Shown piece by piece: positions 1 to 9,356 of a DNA stretch of 54,200 nt; the first letter of the stretch is position 1, and the number at the start of each line of letters is the position of its first letter. Source of the stretch: Bryobacterales bacterium (GTDB lineage: Bacteria; Acidobacteriota; Terriglobia; Bryobacterales; Bryobacteraceae); assembly GCA_020846745.1 (NCBI GenBank), contig JADLDI010000101.1:1-54200 (forward strand), written 5' to 3'. Under the pieces are notes generated by a model. The model did not search any database. It worked only from the letters and a program-made list of their open reading frames with translations, and was not told the DNA's origin. A program made the position numbers and the translations under genes.

Positions 1-340
1 CCGTGTTTTGGTCAGTTTGTCCGAAGTGGTATGTTTCTTCATAGTCGGTCTCCTTCATTGCACCATTGAGTGCGTTTGGCGGGGCTGTTGGGTCCCGCTG
101 GGGGCCGGCCCTCTCATCCCATCTCCGTTTTGGGCGGCAGCGGTTGGAAGCGATGGTGGTTGCAATGGTTTTACCGAACCGCGGGGAACGGATCGCGGCT
201 CGGTGACGTGGATCGTGCTTGTTTGCAATCGTTTGCCGGAGTCAGAAGGCGGCGCAGAATCGCGGTCGGGGAGTTGTTCCGACGAAAGAGTCACAGGTTA
301 GGAGTCAGAATGGCCGGATCGCGAACGAGGACGTTCGCGG
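1..340. other. Left-edge stretch without a supportable gene
   Basis: Open frames exist here on both strands, but they are Arg/Gly-rich, overlap one another and show no recognisable domain. The stretch probably holds the promoter of the downstream metal ATPase and perhaps the end of a gene lying outside the window. I saw no repeat or RNA gene. Confidence 0.4.
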
Positions 341-2506
341 TTGTTATCTTCAAAGGTAGTGGAGCGGACACAGGCAGAACTGAAGGTTCACGGGTTGGAT
401 TGCGCGGAGGAGATCAGCCTGATCCGGCGTGCGCTCGACGAATACAGGGGTGTGCATGAACTGAACTTCGACGTGGTCCGGGGCAAAATGCTGGTGGATT
501 TCGATCCGCATGCCATCACACTGGCACGGATTCAGCAGGCGGTGTCGGCGACGGGGTTGCGGTGCGAGCCGTGGAACGAGACGGCGGAGCGGAAGCAATC
601 GTTCTGGCACAAGCACGCGAAGGTGATGCTGGCGGCGGTGAGCGGGTCGAGTTTGGCGGCGGCGATCGCGGTGCAAGCGGCGACTTCGGGCGACCTGGTG
701 CGGTCGCTGCTGGTGCACGAGCATCATGCGGGCGCGCCGGTGGCGCTGCCGTGGCTATCGCTGGCGGCGATCGTGACGGGGGCGGTGTTTGTTCTGCCGA
801 AGGCATGGTTTTCGTTCCGGCGATTGCAGCCGGACATGAACGCACTGGTGATGATCTCGCTGGTGGGGGCCGTATATCTGGGCGAATGGCTGGAAGGCGC
901 GACGCTGGCGTTTCTGTTCGCGCTGGCGGCGTTGCTCGAAACGTTCAGCCTGGCGCGGGCGCGGAAGGCAGTGACATCGCTGATGGCGGTAACGCCGGGG
1001 GAAGCGCGCGTAATCCACCACGATCACGAACACAAAGTGGCGGTGGACAAGATTCAGGTAGGGGCGCGCGTCAGGGTGCGGCCCGGAGAGCGCATTCCGT
1101 GCGACGGAACGGTGGTGACCGGATCGTCTGAAGTGAACCAGGCGATGATCACGGGCGAGAGTCTGCCGGTGCACAAGGGGCTCGGGGCAAGCGTGTTCGC
1201 GGGGACGATGAACGGCGACGGCGTACTGGAGATCCGCACGACCAAAGCGGCGACGGATTCGACGCTGGCGCGAATTATCCGGATGGTGGAAGGGGTGCAG
1301 CACCGGCGCGCGCCGAGCGAACAATTTGTCGAGAAGTTTTCACGCTACTACACGCCCACGATGATTCTGCTGGCGCTGCTGGTGGCGGTGATTCCCCCAT
1401 TGTTTACGGGGGCGGACTGGGGCGACTGGTTTTATCACGGCATGGTGATTTTGCTGATCTCGTGTCCGTGCGCACTGGTGATCTCGACTCCGGTGAGCAT
1501 TGTGGCGGCGCTGGCGGCGAGCGCGCGGCATGGGGTGCTGGTGAAGGGGGGCGCGTTTCTGGAGGAAGCCGGGCGGGTGCAGGCGGTGGCGTTCGACAAG
1601 ACGGGAGTACTGACGCGCGGGGAACCGGAAGTACGGCAATTGATTCCGTTGAACGGGCATGCGGAGGATGAGGTCCTGGAACGGCTGGCCGCACTGGAGT
1701 TGCATAGCGGGCATCCGCTGGGGCGGGCGATTCTGGCGTATGCGGAGCAGCGCGGGGTACGCGCGGGGGCGTTGGGACACTTTCAGGTGAAGCGAGGCCG
1801 GGGGGCGGAGGCGGAGGTCGGCGGGCGGAAGTTCTGGGTGGGCAGTTTGCGGATGATGGCGGAGAAGGGACTGCGGGTGCCCGAGGTCGCGCAGAATGGC
1901 ACGAACGGCGGCACGGTGGTCGCGTTTGGGACGGATGAGGAAGTATGGGCGTTGATCTCGCTGGCGGATCCGGTGCGGGAAGAGGCGCGAGAGGCGATTG
2001 AGGCGCTGCGCGAACTCGGGATCGGGCATGTGGTGATGCTGACGGGCGACAACCAGCAGACCGCCCGGGCCGTGGCCGAACGGATTGGGGTGGACGATAC
2101 GAAAGCGGAGTTGTTGCCGGACGACAAGGCACGGGCGGTGGATCAGTTGCGGCAGCGTCACGGGCGGGTGGCGATGGTCGGGGACGGCGTGAACGACGCG
2201 CAGGCGATGGCGGCGGCGAGCCTCGGGATCGCCGTGGGCGGGAGCACGCTCGATGTGGTGCTGGAAACGGCGGACGTCGTGTTGATGTCGGGGAATCTGC
2301 ACCATTTGCCATTCCTGTTGCGGCATGCGCGGCGCACACTGGGGATCATCCGGGAGAACGTGATCATCGCGCTGGCGCTGAAGGCGGTCTTTCTAGTGAT
2401 GGCGACGTTCGGGGTGGCGACGCTGTGGATGGCGGTGGCGGCGGACATGGGGGCGACCCTCCTGGTGACATTCAACGGGCTACGACTGCTACGGGCGCGG
2501 GAGTAG
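341..2506 (+). CDS. Heavy-metal P-type ATPase, Zn/Cd/Pb type (ZntA/CadA-like)
   Basis: A P1B-type ATPase of 721 aa, predicted to pump a soft divalent metal out of the cytoplasm using ATP. Visible in order: an N-terminal HMA-like domain; membrane helices; the actuator motif ITGES; the metal-site motif CPC at residues 375-377 (SCPCALVISTPVS context); the phosphorylation motif DKTG with Asp419; an HP motif (SGHPLG); GDGVNDA; and a final helix containing DMGATLLV. The CPC context and the Asp in the last helix match the Zn/Cd/Pb (P1B-2) subgroup better than Cu pumps. The HMA motif is degenerate: GLDCAEE has one Cys followed by Glu instead of CxxC. The start is uncertain: TTG at 341 gives the full HMA domain, while GTG at 359 has an AAAGG almost touching it. 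No metal-sensing regulator is visible beside it. Confidence 0.9.
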   Translation: MLSSKVVERTQAELKVHGLDCAEEISLIRRALDEYRGVHELNFDVVRGKMLVDFDPHAITLARIQQAVSATGLRCEPWNETAERKQSFWHKHAKVMLAAVSGSSLAAAIAVQAATSGDLVRSLLVHEHHAGAPVALPWLSLAAIVTGAVFVLPKAWFSFRRLQPDMNALVMISLVGAVYLGEWLEGATLAFLFALAALLETFSLARARKAVTSLMAVTPGEARVIHHDHEHKVAVDKIQVGARVRVRPGERIPCDGTVVTGSSEVNQAMITGESLPVHKGLGASVFAGTMNGDGVLEIRTTKAATDSTLARIIRMVEGVQHRRAPSEQFVEKFSRYYTPTMILLALLVAVIPPLFTGADWGDWFYHGMVILLISCPCALVISTPVSIVAALAASARHGVLVKGGAFLEEAGRVQAVAFDKTGVLTRGEPEVRQLIPLNGHAEDEVLERLAALELHSGHPLGRAILAYAEQRGVRAGALGHFQVKRGRGAEAEVGGRKFWVGSLRMMAEKGLRVPEVAQNGTNGGTVVAFGTDEEVWALISLADPVREEAREAIEALRELGIGHVVMLTGDNQQTARAVAERIGVDDTKAELLPDDKARAVDQLRQRHGRVAMVGDGVNDAQAMAAASLGIAVGGSTLDVVLETADVVLMSGNLHHLPFLLRHARRTLGIIRENVIIALALKAVFLVMATFGVATLWMAVAADMGATLLVTFNGLRLLRARE

Positions 2507-2547
2507 CCATCGGTTAAGGACTTGGCTGACATCGCGTCCCAATCGGG

Positions 2548-2759
2548 GCCTGTCCCCGATTAGGGGATACGGGTGTGGAGCAAGTGTAAGCAAAAAGCGG
2601 GCCTGTCCCCGATTAGGGGATACATGTGTGGTGCAAGTGTAAGCAAAATGCGGGCCTGTCCCCGATTGGGGAATACGGGTGTGGTGCAAGTGTAGGCGAA
2701 AAGCGGGGCTGTCCCCGAATTGGGGATACGGATGTGGAGCGGATGTAGAGCAGAATGAT
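2548..2759. repeat. Four tandem 53-bp repeats with internal hairpins
   Basis: Four head-to-tail units with an exact 53-bp period start at about 2548, 2601, 2654 and 2707. Each contains CCTGTCCCCGATT (or a close variant) followed by GGGGATAC, giving a CCCC/GGGG hairpin, then a conserved GTGTGG..CAAGTGTA stretch. Just before unit 1 the arms AATCGGGG (2541-2548) and CCCCGATT (2554-2561) form a perfect 8-bp stem with a 5-nt loop, competing with the first CCCC/GGGG stem. The last unit has diverged most. The array lies between the ATPase stop and the pgm start. REP-like repeat, transcription-attenuating array or protein-binding array are all possible. Confidence 0.85.
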
Positions 2760-2798
2760 GGGTGTGAGGCGGGGGGGCGATCGGTATGCTAGAAGGTT

Positions 2799-4436
2799 AT
2801 GTTGCATGCTCTCGCGGGCCAACCCGCGCCGCCAGAACTACTGATCGATCCAGCGAAGCTCGAGCGCGACTACTACAGCATTCAGCCGGACCCGTCGAAT
2901 CCGCTGCAGTTGGTTTCGTTCGGCACGAGCGGGCACAGGGGTACGCCGCCGCAGGGCACGTTCAACGAAGCGCACATACTGGCGATCACGCAGGCGATTT
3001 GCGAGTACCGGAAGGCGCAAGGCATCGCTGGTCCGCTGTACCTGGGAAAGGATTCGCATGCGGCATCGACGGCGGCACAGAGGACTGCCATCGAGGTATT
3101 GGCGGCAAACGGCGTCGACACGATCTTGCAGGAACGTGACGGGGTGACGCCGACGCCGGTGATTTCGCGAGCGATTCTGGCGTACAACAAGGGACGCCGT
3201 GGCGGACTGGCGGATGGCGTGGTAATCACACCGTCGCACAATCCACCGGCGGACGGAGGGTTCAAGTATAATCCGCCGAACGGCGGCCCTGCGGATACGG
3301 ATGTCACGGGCGCGATTCAACAGCGGGCGAACGAACTGCTGCGCAGCGGGAACGCCGGCGTGCGGAGGATCGGCTATGAGCAGGCGCTACGCGCTTCAAA
3401 CATCCACCAGGCCGATCTGATTACGCCGTATGTCGAGGATTTGAAGCATGTGATCGACCTCGATGCAATTGCGGCATCGGGCATTCGGATTGGCGTGGCT
3501 CCGCTGGGGGGCGCTTCGCTCAACTATTGGGAGCCGCTGGCCAAGCTGGCGGACTTGAACCTGACGGTGGTGCAGAAGGAACTGGACCCGACGTTTTCGT
3601 TCATGACGGTGGATCACGACGGGAAGATCCGGATGGACTGCTCGTCGCCTTATGCGATGGCGGGACTGGTGAAGTTGAAAGACGATTTCGACATTGCGTT
3701 CGGGAACGATCCGGATGCCGACCGGCATGGCATAGTTACACGGTCGGCGGGGCTGATGGACCCGAACCATTATCTGGCGGTGGCGATCGACTATCTGCTG
3801 GCACACCGGTCCGGGTGGCCGCGGGCGGCGGCGGTGGGGAAGACACTGGTGTCGAGTGCGCTGATCGACCGGGTGGTAGCGGGGCGGCATCGGAAACTGC
3901 TGGAGGTGCCGGTAGGGTTCAAGTGGTTTGCGCCGGGGCTGTACAACGGTTCGATTTGCTTTGGCGGAGAAGAAAGCGCGGGAGCGAGCTTTCTGCGGCG
4001 CGACGGGGCGGTATGGACGACGGACAAAGACGGCCTGATTCTCGGACTGCTGGCGGCGGAGATTACCGCGCGGACAGGGCGCGACCCGGCCGAACATCAC
4101 AAAGAATTGGTGGCGCAGCACGGACAATCGTGGTACCGGCGCGTGGATACGCCGGCATCGCCGGAAGAGAAGGCCGGGTTTGCGAAGCTGACGCCTGAGT
4201 CTGTCAAGGCGTCGACACTGGCGGGCGATCCGATCGTCGCGAAGCTTACGAACGCTCCGGGTAACGATGCGCCGATCGGTGGGCTGAAGGTCGCGTCGAC
4301 TGAAGGGTGGTTCGCGGCACGGCCGTCGGGAACCGAGAACATTTATAAGCTGTACGCAGAAAGTTTCCGCAGTGCTGGACATTTAGACGAGTTGCTCGTC
4401 GAAGCCAAGGCGATTGTTTCCGCGGCTGTGGCGTAA
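2799..4436 (+). CDS. pgm: Phosphoglucomutase, alpha-D-glucose phosphate specific
   Basis: Interconverts glucose 1-phosphate and glucose 6-phosphate in the cytoplasm, linking glycogen, trehalose or nucleotide-sugar metabolism with glycolysis. At 545 aa it has the length of the E. coli Pgm family. Visible: the N-terminal FGTSGHRGT motif (about 41-49), the catalytic loop TPSHNP with the phosphoserine at Ser146, the Mg-binding loop DPDADRHG, the sugar-binding GGEESAGAS and the phosphate-binding RPSGTENIYK near the C-terminus. The ATG at 2799 is preceded by AGAAGG at 2791-2796. It is a single gene following the 53-bp repeat array. Confidence 0.95.
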   Translation: MLHALAGQPAPPELLIDPAKLERDYYSIQPDPSNPLQLVSFGTSGHRGTPPQGTFNEAHILAITQAICEYRKAQGIAGPLYLGKDSHAASTAAQRTAIEVLAANGVDTILQERDGVTPTPVISRAILAYNKGRRGGLADGVVITPSHNPPADGGFKYNPPNGGPADTDVTGAIQQRANELLRSGNAGVRRIGYEQALRASNIHQADLITPYVEDLKHVIDLDAIAASGIRIGVAPLGGASLNYWEPLAKLADLNLTVVQKELDPTFSFMTVDHDGKIRMDCSSPYAMAGLVKLKDDFDIAFGNDPDADRHGIVTRSAGLMDPNHYLAVAIDYLLAHRSGWPRAAAVGKTLVSSALIDRVVAGRHRKLLEVPVGFKWFAPGLYNGSICFGGEESAGASFLRRDGAVWTTDKDGLILGLLAAEITARTGRDPAEHHKELVAQHGQSWYRRVDTPASPEEKAGFAKLTPESVKASTLAGDPIVAKLTNAPGNDAPIGGLKVASTEGWFAARPSGTENIYKLYAESFRSAGHLDELLVEAKAIVSAAVA

Positions 4437-4623
4437 CACTCCGTAGACATACCGAATACCGGTACGCAATTGGCGCGGACAGTATTGCGGAACGGTGGGA
4501 CGTCGTGGTACAACCTCTCCAAAGGCGCCCACAGGGTGATGTGGGCCCGACTAATATCGCACTCGGGTGAGCCCGGTGTCGTAACGAGAGGGAACGTTTA
4601 CGTTTCGAGCAAACGCGGCACGT

Positions 4624-5901
4624 GTGTCCGCGCTCGCCATACTATGCGCTTTGGCATACTGGCGTGCGTTCGACTTACCGCTGATCAGCGACGACTATTT
4701 GCAGATCGCCTTGGGGCGTAAGTACGGCCCTGTCCAATCCTGGACCGATCTGGCAGCCGATCCGCTCTACCGGTGCCGCGCCACTTCCATTCTGCTGACG
4801 CATTGGGTGGAGTACTGGTTTGGGTTGAACGCCATAGCGACGAACGCTTTGAGCCTGATGCTGCATGTGGTCAACACAGTTCTTCTTGCCGGACTATCGA
4901 TATGGCGGAGAATTCCACCGGCCGTTGCCTTCGCGGCGGCGGTGTTCTTTGCGGTGTACGAAGGACACCAGGAGGCGGTGATCTGGTTTGCAGCGATTCC
5001 GGAACTGCTTGTGTTTCTGTTTGCGCTGATGAGTTTTCTGGCCTGGGTGAAGTGGGCGCAAGATGAAACCAGCCGGCCCATCTGGCTGGTAGCGTCTATT
5101 GGGGCGTTCGTGTTGGCGTTGCTATCGAAAGAATCGGCGGTGGCCTTGACGGGGGTGATCGGAATCGTCGCGTTACTCGAATCGAATCGGGTTCGGAACC
5201 TGTTATCGGTGGTTCCGTTCGCGATCTTATCGGGAGGTTATACGCTGTTGTCGCTGCTGGGCAAGACGGATAACCAGCATTATCAGGACGGCACGTTCGC
5301 TTTATCGGCGCCGTTTCTCTCTACGGTGTCGCACAGCATGGCACGGATGATGTGGTTCTGGGGAATCGTGGCGGCCATTGTTCTGCTGCGCGGGCGGGGA
5401 GTACGGTCGCTGAAGGTGCTGGCGCCGATGGCCGCGGCCGCCATGGTGACACTGCTACCGTACAGCTTTCTGACGTATATGAGCCGTGTGCCGAGCCGGC
5501 ACACGTATCTGGCCAGTGCGGTATTGGCGCTGCTGGTGGGTTTTGCATGGGTGACGCTGCGGGGGATGCAGGTACGGCGATGGATGGCGCCGGCGCTGGC
5601 CGGGCTGCTGTTGGCGCACAATTGCGGGTACATATGGATCAAGAAGTATCCGCAGTATCTGAAGCGGGCGGAGCCGACGGAAAAACTGGTGGAGTTCAGC
5701 CGGTCAACACCGGGCCCGATCCATGTGCGGTGTTTTCCTTATGCACCGGTGATCGCCGTCTCGACGCTGGTTATCGATCACAACCGCCCGGAACATGAGA
5801 TTCACACCGAAGCCCCGCCTGAAACCGTAGAAGCGGCGGATTTCTGTTACGAAGAGAGCAAGCCGGACGCGTTGGTTAATTTAGCGGGCGCGGGCCAGTG
5901 A
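4624..5901 (+). CDS. Polytopic membrane protein, possible glycosyltransferase-like
   Basis: A 425-aa integral membrane protein with about nine to ten hydrophobic segments and a short soluble C-terminus. The early LISDDYLQI resembles the acidic first loop of PMT/ArnT-type (GT-C) glycosyltransferases, where an Asp follows helix 1, but no signature beyond that is recognisable, so the enzymatic role is inference. GTG at 4624 is the only plausible start: the frame upstream closes at a TAA at 4582 with no other start codon between. There is no good ribosome-binding site, so expression from this start is uncertain. The last 21 bp overlap the end of the convergent HDOD gene. Confidence 0.65.
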   Translation: MSALAILCALAYWRAFDLPLISDDYLQIALGRKYGPVQSWTDLAADPLYRCRATSILLTHWVEYWFGLNAIATNALSLMLHVVNTVLLAGLSIWRRIPPAVAFAAAVFFAVYEGHQEAVIWFAAIPELLVFLFALMSFLAWVKWAQDETSRPIWLVASIGAFVLALLSKESAVALTGVIGIVALLESNRVRNLLSVVPFAILSGGYTLLSLLGKTDNQHYQDGTFALSAPFLSTVSHSMARMMWFWGIVAAIVLLRGRGVRSLKVLAPMAAAAMVTLLPYSFLTYMSRVPSRHTYLASAVLALLVGFAWVTLRGMQVRRWMAPALAGLLLAHNCGYIWIKKYPQYLKRAEPTEKLVEFSRSTPGPIHVRCFPYAPVIAVSTLVIDHNRPEHEIHTEAPPETVEAADFCYEESKPDALVNLAGAGQ

Positions 5902-7362
5902 GCGGCGTTTGGCGATCAGTTGAGCGATGAGTTTTCTGGCGGCGCCGAGCGCCTCCATATCCGGACCGGGCAGGGGACGCGTGCTTGTCTTACGGTCGAC
6001 GTACATACACCCGGCGACCACGCTATCCACTACGATGGGGAACACTCCAAAACAGGCGGGGACTTTCAGACTCCAATCGCGAGTGGGCGGCGCGCCGTCG
6101 TAAACGATCAGGTCGCGGCGGGCGAGGATTGCGCTGCCGGCGGGTCCGCTCATTCGCGCCATGCCGATTTTGAAATGGTTGACCAGGCTGTTGACGTCAT
6201 CGCCTTCAGCGATGCGAGCGATGAGCGCGCTGTGGTCCGCAGCCGTAAGGAGAAAGACCGCGCGGTCGAACAATCCGCAAGAGCGGACGGTATAGAGCAC
6301 CTGGCGAATGCTGCCTTCGAGGTCGGCTCCCAGGTTTTGCACCGACTGCGCAAGCGCGGCAATCTGGCCGGAGAGCGTTTCTGTGGAGGCGGTGGGAGGA
6401 GCATCGGAAGCAGCGACTTCGGGTTCAACCGGCGTGAGCGCCTGCACGATTGGGGTGACGGTGGCAATCTGGAACTCAAGCTTCAGCGACGCCTCAGTGA
6501 TCTGAATGATGTCGAGGGAGTGCCGGGCCTGCTCCCAGACATCGGAGGAGAATCGCTCCACATCTTCCGCCTTTAAGTTCATGGGCCGGCCGAAGACGCG
6601 AAACAGTTTGGCGAGACGGTCGCGCTGGGCGGCACCGGTGACGCGATAGTTGGCGGCGGTGAGTTCGTGGCCAAACGAGACGGCGGCGCGCAGCCGATCC
6701 TGATCGGTGCGAACGGTGGGCCCCATGAGAGGCTCGCTGTGCATGGTGGCGATGAGATTCTGGGGCAGGTTCCACGCGCGTGCGGCGGCTTGGCCAAGAT
6801 CTTCGAGCGTGCAATGGAGGACCTTGATGGCGGCCACGGACTCAGTCATGCGCGAGTCTTTGACAAGGCGAAGGATTTGGAGATACTCGGCGGGGAAGAA
6901 GCCGGCCACGAGCAGTTCGCCGAGGCCGCGAAACAGCCCGCACAGGTAGGCATCGTCCTGTTGCGAGTATTGCAGGTGCACCGCGGCCGCGCGGGTATGC
7001 AGCGCGTCGAGAATGGCAAGGCCGGCAACAGGCCGAATCAGGGCCACGCGGGGCGCGCCGTCGGTTTTGGTGAGCAACGGGGTAATCATGTCGCGCATGG
7101 CTTCCAAACCGATGAGGGCGGCGGCGTGCGGCAGCGAAATGATGGGCCTGCCGGAACGATTGAAACTGGCGGAATTGGCGATACGAATGACTTTGACGGC
7201 GAGCCCGATGTCTTTGCGCATAATGGGCCCAAGTTCGCGGACAGTAATGTCCGGATTCGCCAGACGAGCGGCGAGTTCCTGAATGTGTTCTGGTAGCGCT
7301 GGGACGTCGCCGCGCTGCAGGATTTGGCCCAGTCGAGACTCGACGGCCTGTTCCCGGCTCAT
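5881..7362 (-). CDS. HDOD domain regulator with C-terminal GAF-like domain
   Basis: The N-terminal two thirds are an HDOD domain, a non-catalytic relative of HD phosphohydrolases found in signalling proteins. Visible features include LGQILQRGDVPALPEH near the start and IGLAVKVIRIANSASF. The last 170 residues or so look like a GAF-type sensory domain (LIVYDGAPPTRDWSL, ACFGVFPIVVDSVVAGCMYVD). The product (493 aa) is cytoplasmic. The start is ambiguous: the ATG at 7362 is used here, while an upstream TTG at 7401 in the same frame would add 13 residues. It is divergent from the haem-protein gene at 7444, so the 80 bp between probably carry both promoters. The ligand is unknown. Confidence 0.8.
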   Translation of the reverse strand: MSREQAVESRLGQILQRGDVPALPEHIQELAARLANPDITVRELGPIMRKDIGLAVKVIRIANSASFNRSGRPIISLPHAAALIGLEAMRDMITPLLTKTDGAPRVALIRPVAGLAILDALHTRAAAVHLQYSQQDDAYLCGLFRGLGELLVAGFFPAEYLQILRLVKDSRMTESVAAIKVLHCTLEDLGQAAARAWNLPQNLIATMHSEPLMGPTVRTDQDRLRAAVSFGHELTAANYRVTGAAQRDRLAKLFRVFGRPMNLKAEDVERFSSDVWEQARHSLDIIQITEASLKLEFQIATVTPIVQALTPVEPEVAASDAPPTASTETLSGQIAALAQSVQNLGADLEGSIRQVLYTVRSCGLFDRAVFLLTAADHSALIARIAEGDDVNSLVNHFKIGMARMSGPAGSAILARRDLIVYDGAPPTRDWSLKVPACFGVFPIVVDSVVAGCMYVDRKTSTRPLPGPDMEALGAARKLIAQLIAKRRSLARAR

Positions 7363-7443
7363 TCCGGAATTCACTGAGCTTCTATCGGACGGCAAAGGCA
7401 AAAACCTTAGGTGGCGAGGAGAGATAAGATAACTTCACAGCAG

Positions 7444-9354
7444 ATGCGGTCCATTATTCTGGGTTATCTGTCCCTTGTTTTAGTAAGCGCGGTGTGCCGG
7501 GCACAGCCGAATTTCCAAACGACGGTGTGGCCGGTGCTCGAACAGGCGCAATGCCGGCTTTGCCACAACGATAACGGCGTAGCGTCGACGACCCAGCTAC
7601 GGTTTCCACCTGAAAGCGCGTCAGCGGCGGACATTAGGGCGTTTTCCCTGGGCCTGCGGCGTTTTGTAGATCGGAACAACCCGTTTCAATCGAAGCTATT
7701 GCTGAAGCCGACGAACCGGGTGGCGCATGCGGGGGGCCAGCGCATTGCCCCGGGGTCGGCAGGGGAATCGGCACTGACGGATTGGATCGCGCATCTGTTG
7801 ACGCTGCCCGAAGCGGCGTTTGAAAGCGCGGACCGCAAGCTAGGCCCCTCGCGTCCGGTGCTGCGGCGTTTGACTCATTCGCAGTACAACCACACGGTGG
7901 CCGATCTGCTGGACGACCAGACCCGGCCCGCGGATGCGTTCCCGAAGGAAGACTACGTTCACGGATTTACCAACCAGGCGGAAGGCCAGTCGATCTCGCC
8001 GTTGCAGGCGGAAGCCTATGCGAAGGCGGCGGAGCGGCTGGCGCGGAATGCATTCCGGGGCGGAGATCAGCGGAAGCTGGTGGGCTGCGAGCCGTCGCCG
8101 GGATGCGCGGAACGCTTTGTGCGGAGTTTCGGCAGGCGGGCATTCCGCAGGCCGCTTACGGATCTAGAGGTGAAGCGGTATCGAACGCTGATGGCATCGC
8201 AGACGGATCAACTGGCGGGGGCGCAGATGGTTGTCGAGGCGATGCTGCAATCGCCTCACTTCCTATTTCATCTGGGGACCGGACAGTTTGCGATCGCCTC
8301 GCGGCTTTCCTATTTCGTTTGGGACACGATGCCGGACGAGGAGTTGTTGAAGGCGGCCGAACGAGGCGAGTTGGGCACTTCGGCGGGAATCGAGAAGCAG
8401 GTTGTGCGGATGCTCAAGGACGAGCGCGCGCAGCCGGCTTTGGACGAGTTTCTGGCGCAATGGCTCCGTTTCGACCGGCTGCGGTCGGCCATTCGAGACC
8501 GGCGCCTGTTCCCGGAGTTCACAACGGAACTGGTGAACTCGATGAGCCAGGAAACGACGCGTCTCTTCCGGCACCTGGTGTGGGGCGATCAGGATTTTAT
8601 GCAGTTCTTCAAAGCGCGGTACAGCTTTCTCGATCCGGAACTGGCGAACCTGTACAAGGTGACGGCTCCCAAGGAGATTTGGGGCAAAGTGGAGTTTCCA
8701 CAGGATTCGGTAAGGGCGGGAATTCTGGGTCAGGGGACATTCCTCGCCCTAACCTCCAAGCCGAGCGACACCTCGCCGACCGAGCGCGGCATTTTTGTGC
8801 GTGAACACTTCCTGTGCCAGATCGTGCCGCCACCGCCGCCAGGGCTGAACGCGACGCTTCCACCGGTGACCGACGAGCGTCCGCTGTCGACACGGGACCG
8901 GCTGGTGAAGGTACACCTGACCAACCGTGTGTGCGCCGGGTGCCACTTGCTGGTGGACCCGATCGGGTTTGGGTTGGAGCAATTCGACGCCATCGGACGG
9001 TTTCGCCAAAAGGAGCGGGTGGTGATCTATCCGACATTCGATGAAATGAAAACGAAGCGGAAAGAGAAGCCGACGGAGTATCAGATGGACATCGAGCCGA
9101 GGGGGCAGATCAGCGGCATCGTGGATTCCGACTTCGCCTCGCCACGCCAGTTGGGCGAACTGCTGGCGAACGAGCCGAACTGCCAAAAGTGCGTTGTGAA
9201 ACAGTTGTTCCGGTATGCGACGGGCAGACGGGAGGAAACGGAGGACGGTCCGGTGGTGGAGGCCGCATTGGAGCGATTCCGGCGGTCCGGATTCCGGTTC
9301 CGGGAGCTTATAATGGCGATATCCATGTCCGAGACGTTCCGGAGTATGGAGTGA
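7444..9354 (+). CDS. Secreted planctomycete-type cytochrome protein (DUF1587/1595/1592/1588/1585)
   Basis: A 636-aa exported protein with the domain string typical of Planctomycetes and Acidobacteria: a signal peptide (MRSIILGYLSLVLVSAVCRA), an N-terminal haem-c motif CRLCH, a DUF1587-like segment (RLTHSQYNHTVADLL), a DUF1595-like segment (SFGRRAFRRPL), DUF1592 (SRLSYFVWDTMPDEEL), DUF1588 with a second CxxCH (CAGCHLLVDP) and DUF1585 at the C-terminus. ATG 7444 is preferred over GTG 7411 because it begins the signal peptide. It sits directly before the DUF1552 gene with 2 bp between stop and start, the usual pairing. The biochemical role of this pair is not established; extracellular redox or polymer oxidation is only inferred. 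Confidence 0.88.
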   Translation: MRSIILGYLSLVLVSAVCRAQPNFQTTVWPVLEQAQCRLCHNDNGVASTTQLRFPPESASAADIRAFSLGLRRFVDRNNPFQSKLLLKPTNRVAHAGGQRIAPGSAGESALTDWIAHLLTLPEAAFESADRKLGPSRPVLRRLTHSQYNHTVADLLDDQTRPADAFPKEDYVHGFTNQAEGQSISPLQAEAYAKAAERLARNAFRGGDQRKLVGCEPSPGCAERFVRSFGRRAFRRPLTDLEVKRYRTLMASQTDQLAGAQMVVEAMLQSPHFLFHLGTGQFAIASRLSYFVWDTMPDEELLKAAERGELGTSAGIEKQVVRMLKDERAQPALDEFLAQWLRFDRLRSAIRDRRLFPEFTTELVNSMSQETTRLFRHLVWGDQDFMQFFKARYSFLDPELANLYKVTAPKEIWGKVEFPQDSVRAGILGQGTFLALTSKPSDTSPTERGIFVREHFLCQIVPPPPPGLNATLPPVTDERPLSTRDRLVKVHLTNRVCAGCHLLVDPIGFGLEQFDAIGRFRQKERVVIYPTFDEMKTKRKEKPTEYQMDIEPRGQISGIVDSDFASPRQLGELLANEPNCQKCVVKQLFRYATGRREETEDGPVVEAALERFRRSGFRFRELIMAISMSETFRSME

Positions 9355-9356
9355 AG

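Noticed and set aside
1340..2326. 328-aa minus-strand frame
   Set aside because: Antisense to the P-type ATPase with biased His/Arg/Pro content.
2548..2759. CRISPR array
   Set aside because: Units are contiguous with no unique spacers, and no cas gene is near.
2489..2822. Short minus-strand frames with repeated peptides (HHTRIP-like)
   Set aside because: They only reflect translation of the 53-bp tandem DNA repeats.
3396..4382. 328-aa minus-strand frame
   Set aside because: Antisense to phosphoglucomutase, Arg/Pro/His-rich, no recognisable motif.
4470..4721. 83-aa frame before the membrane protein
   Set aside because: No motif; it overlaps the start of the better-supported membrane protein in another frame.
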